Below, piece by piece: positions 63,199-64,000 of a stretch of 64,000 nucleotides of DNA. Position numbers and translations under genes: made by a program. The stretch lies in NCBI GenBank assembly GCA_022825855.1, contig JAJDWB010000010.1:186001-250000 (forward strand). Direction: 5' to 3'. The notes beneath the pieces are model-generated. The model was not told the DNA's origin and did no database searches. It worked only from the letters and a program-made list of their open reading frames with translations. This stretch comes from Dehalococcoidia bacterium. GTDB taxonomy: Bacteria; Chloroflexota; Dehalococcoidia; Bin125. Position 1 is the first letter of the stretch; the number at the start of each line of letters is the position of its first letter.

Positions 63199-64000
63199 TT
63201 AGTCGCCGCCGGCCGCGGCGAGCAGCCCGACCTCTTTGACCGCGCCGAAGTCGGGCAAACGGGTGAGCGGAGCCTTGTCCGGCTCCTCAAAGGCGGGCAT
63301 CACCTCGGCGGCGAAGCGGCGCAGCGACTCGAGAATCTTCTCGTGCGGGACGACCTGGTCGAAGTTGATCAGGAAGACCATGCGGTCGACCCCGATCGCC
63401 TCCCACTGGCGCAGCGCGGCGATCACGGTCTCGGGATTGCCGATCGGCGTGCCCTGCTGGAGCGGGTTGATCACGTCGCCGGGGCGGTTGCGGAGCTGGA
63501 TCGCGCTGGCCTGCGAGCTGTAGGCGGGCGACGGATAGATGCTGCCCACGCCGACGAGATGGGCGGCGGCGCTCATGAACGCGGCCGCGCCGGCGCCGCC
63601 CAGGGCCAGCGCTTCCTCGTCGCTGTCCCCGCAGTACATCCAGCCGACGCCGTTGACCTGGTTGTTGACGAACTTGCCGACCGGGTCGGCGTTGCGGATC
63701 ACGCGGCGGTAGTCGGCGATCCGCTGTTCGTACTGGTCGGGCGTGCCGATCGAGACGCCGAGCAGTCCCATGCCGCGCTCGGCGGCCTGGATGGCGGTCT
63801 CGGGGCTGGAGACGGCGACCCACATCGGCGGGTGCGGCTGCTGGACGGGCTTGGGCAGGATGGCCCGCTCGGGCATCGAGAAGTACTTGCCGTCCCAGCC
63901 GGCGATCTCGTTGGTCCACATGTGGGGGATGGCGCGGATCACCTCGTCCCACATGTCCTTAGTGTCGTCGGGCTCGACCTGAAAGCCGCCCAACTCGGTC
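63199..64000 (-). CDS. LLM class flavin-dependent oxidoreductase, N-terminal part outside window
   Basis: The open frame reaches the window edge, so this is the C-terminal 266 residues or so. Features are K-Y-F-S-M-P-E-R-A-I-L-P-K-P-V-Q-Q-P-H-P-P-M-W-V-A, A-E-R-G-M-G-L-L-G-V-S, and the end G-V-D-R-M-V-F-L-I-N-F-D-Q. These are typical luciferase-like monooxygenase segments. It lies downstream of nothing visible here and is followed, on the same strand, by the substrate-binding protein gene 60 bp away. Substrate unknown. Confidence 0.85.
   Translation of the reverse strand, partial: TELGGFQVEPDDTKDMWDEVIRAIPHMWTNEIAGWDGKYFSMPERAILPKPVQQPHPPMWVAVSSPETAIQAAERGMGLLGVSIGTPDQYEQRIADYRRVIRNADPVGKFVNNQVNGVGWMYCGDSDEEALALGGAGAAAFMSAAAHLVGVGSIYPSPAYSSQASAIQLRNRPGDVINPLQQGTPIGNPETVIAALRQWEAIGVDRMVFLINFDQVVPHEKILESLRRFAAEVMPAFEEPDKAPLTRLPDFGAVKEVGLLAAAGGD

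Overview
The window is a GC-rich bacterial chromosome segment with dense, short-gapped genes on both strands. The gene stock suggests a Chloroflexota of the SAR202/Dehalococcoidia kind, though this is an inference from content and not a phylogenetic result. It has several CaiB/BaiF CoA-transferases, two enoyl-CoA hydratases, three luciferase-like (LLM) flavin/F420 oxidoreductases, three amidohydrolases, an acyl-CoA dehydrogenase, a thiolase/OB-fold pair and a Tat-type lipoprotein transporter component with an Asp-rich then Gln-rich linker. Core genes are present as well: ileS, proB, murJ, rpsT, rimO, mtaB and scpB.

Layout. 1-5.3 kb: CoA-transferase and enoyl-CoA hydratase genes, then a convergent D-aminoacylase and CotH pair. 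5.3-6.9 kb: a VTC-fold protein and a DUF4956 membrane protein divergent from CotH, followed within 13 bp by a selenocysteine tRNA gene. 6.9-7.8 kb: a gene-free stretch of palindromic and direct repeats. 7.8-18.8 kb: dehydrogenases, a membrane Mrr-like protein, a secreted HNH nuclease, cupin, DUF2461, MFS, LLM, hydratase and amidohydrolase genes. 18.8-23.4 kb: a minus-strand group with a thiolase, an OB-fold partner, a PQQ-type sugar dehydrogenase lipoprotein and an NHLRC2-like thioredoxin/NHL protein. 23.5-26.2 kb: an AT-richer, probably acquired gene with several winged-helix-like modules and an Mrr nuclease domain. 26.3-37.9 kb: a fused CoA-transferase, beta-propeller and lipoprotein genes, acyl-CoA dehydrogenase, a MecA-like penicillin-binding protein, a minimal zincin, glycerate kinase and small proteins. 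38-52 kb: housekeeping (mtaB-scpB-DUF503, rimO, a RodZ/PASTA protein, rpsT, murJ, ileS, a YihY protein, proB). 52-64 kb: a large secreted MA-type metallopeptidase-like protein, a HTH protein, a hydrolase, an SsuD-like/arylsulfotransferase-like pair, an acetyltransferase, an ABC substrate-binding protein and a partial LLM enzyme.

The most striking signal joins two distant loci. The tRNA at 6838-6935 is a tRNA-Sec (anticodon TCA, 6-bp D stem, long variable arm). The thioredoxin/NHL gene at 18841-20349 is interrupted by one in-frame TGA exactly where homologues have the first, nucleophilic Cys of a C-I-N-C motif, and a perfect hairpin lies 18 nt past the TGA, where bacterial SECIS elements sit. 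I read it as a UxxC selenoprotein, not a broken gene. No selA, selB or selD is in the window.

Other notable points: IleRS has GVHH in place of the HIGH signature; one Mrr-family protein looks catalytically intact and another looks inactive and membrane bound; two families of dispersed palindromes recur, one of them running into the start of a lipoprotein gene; and several genes appear to have leaderless promoters.
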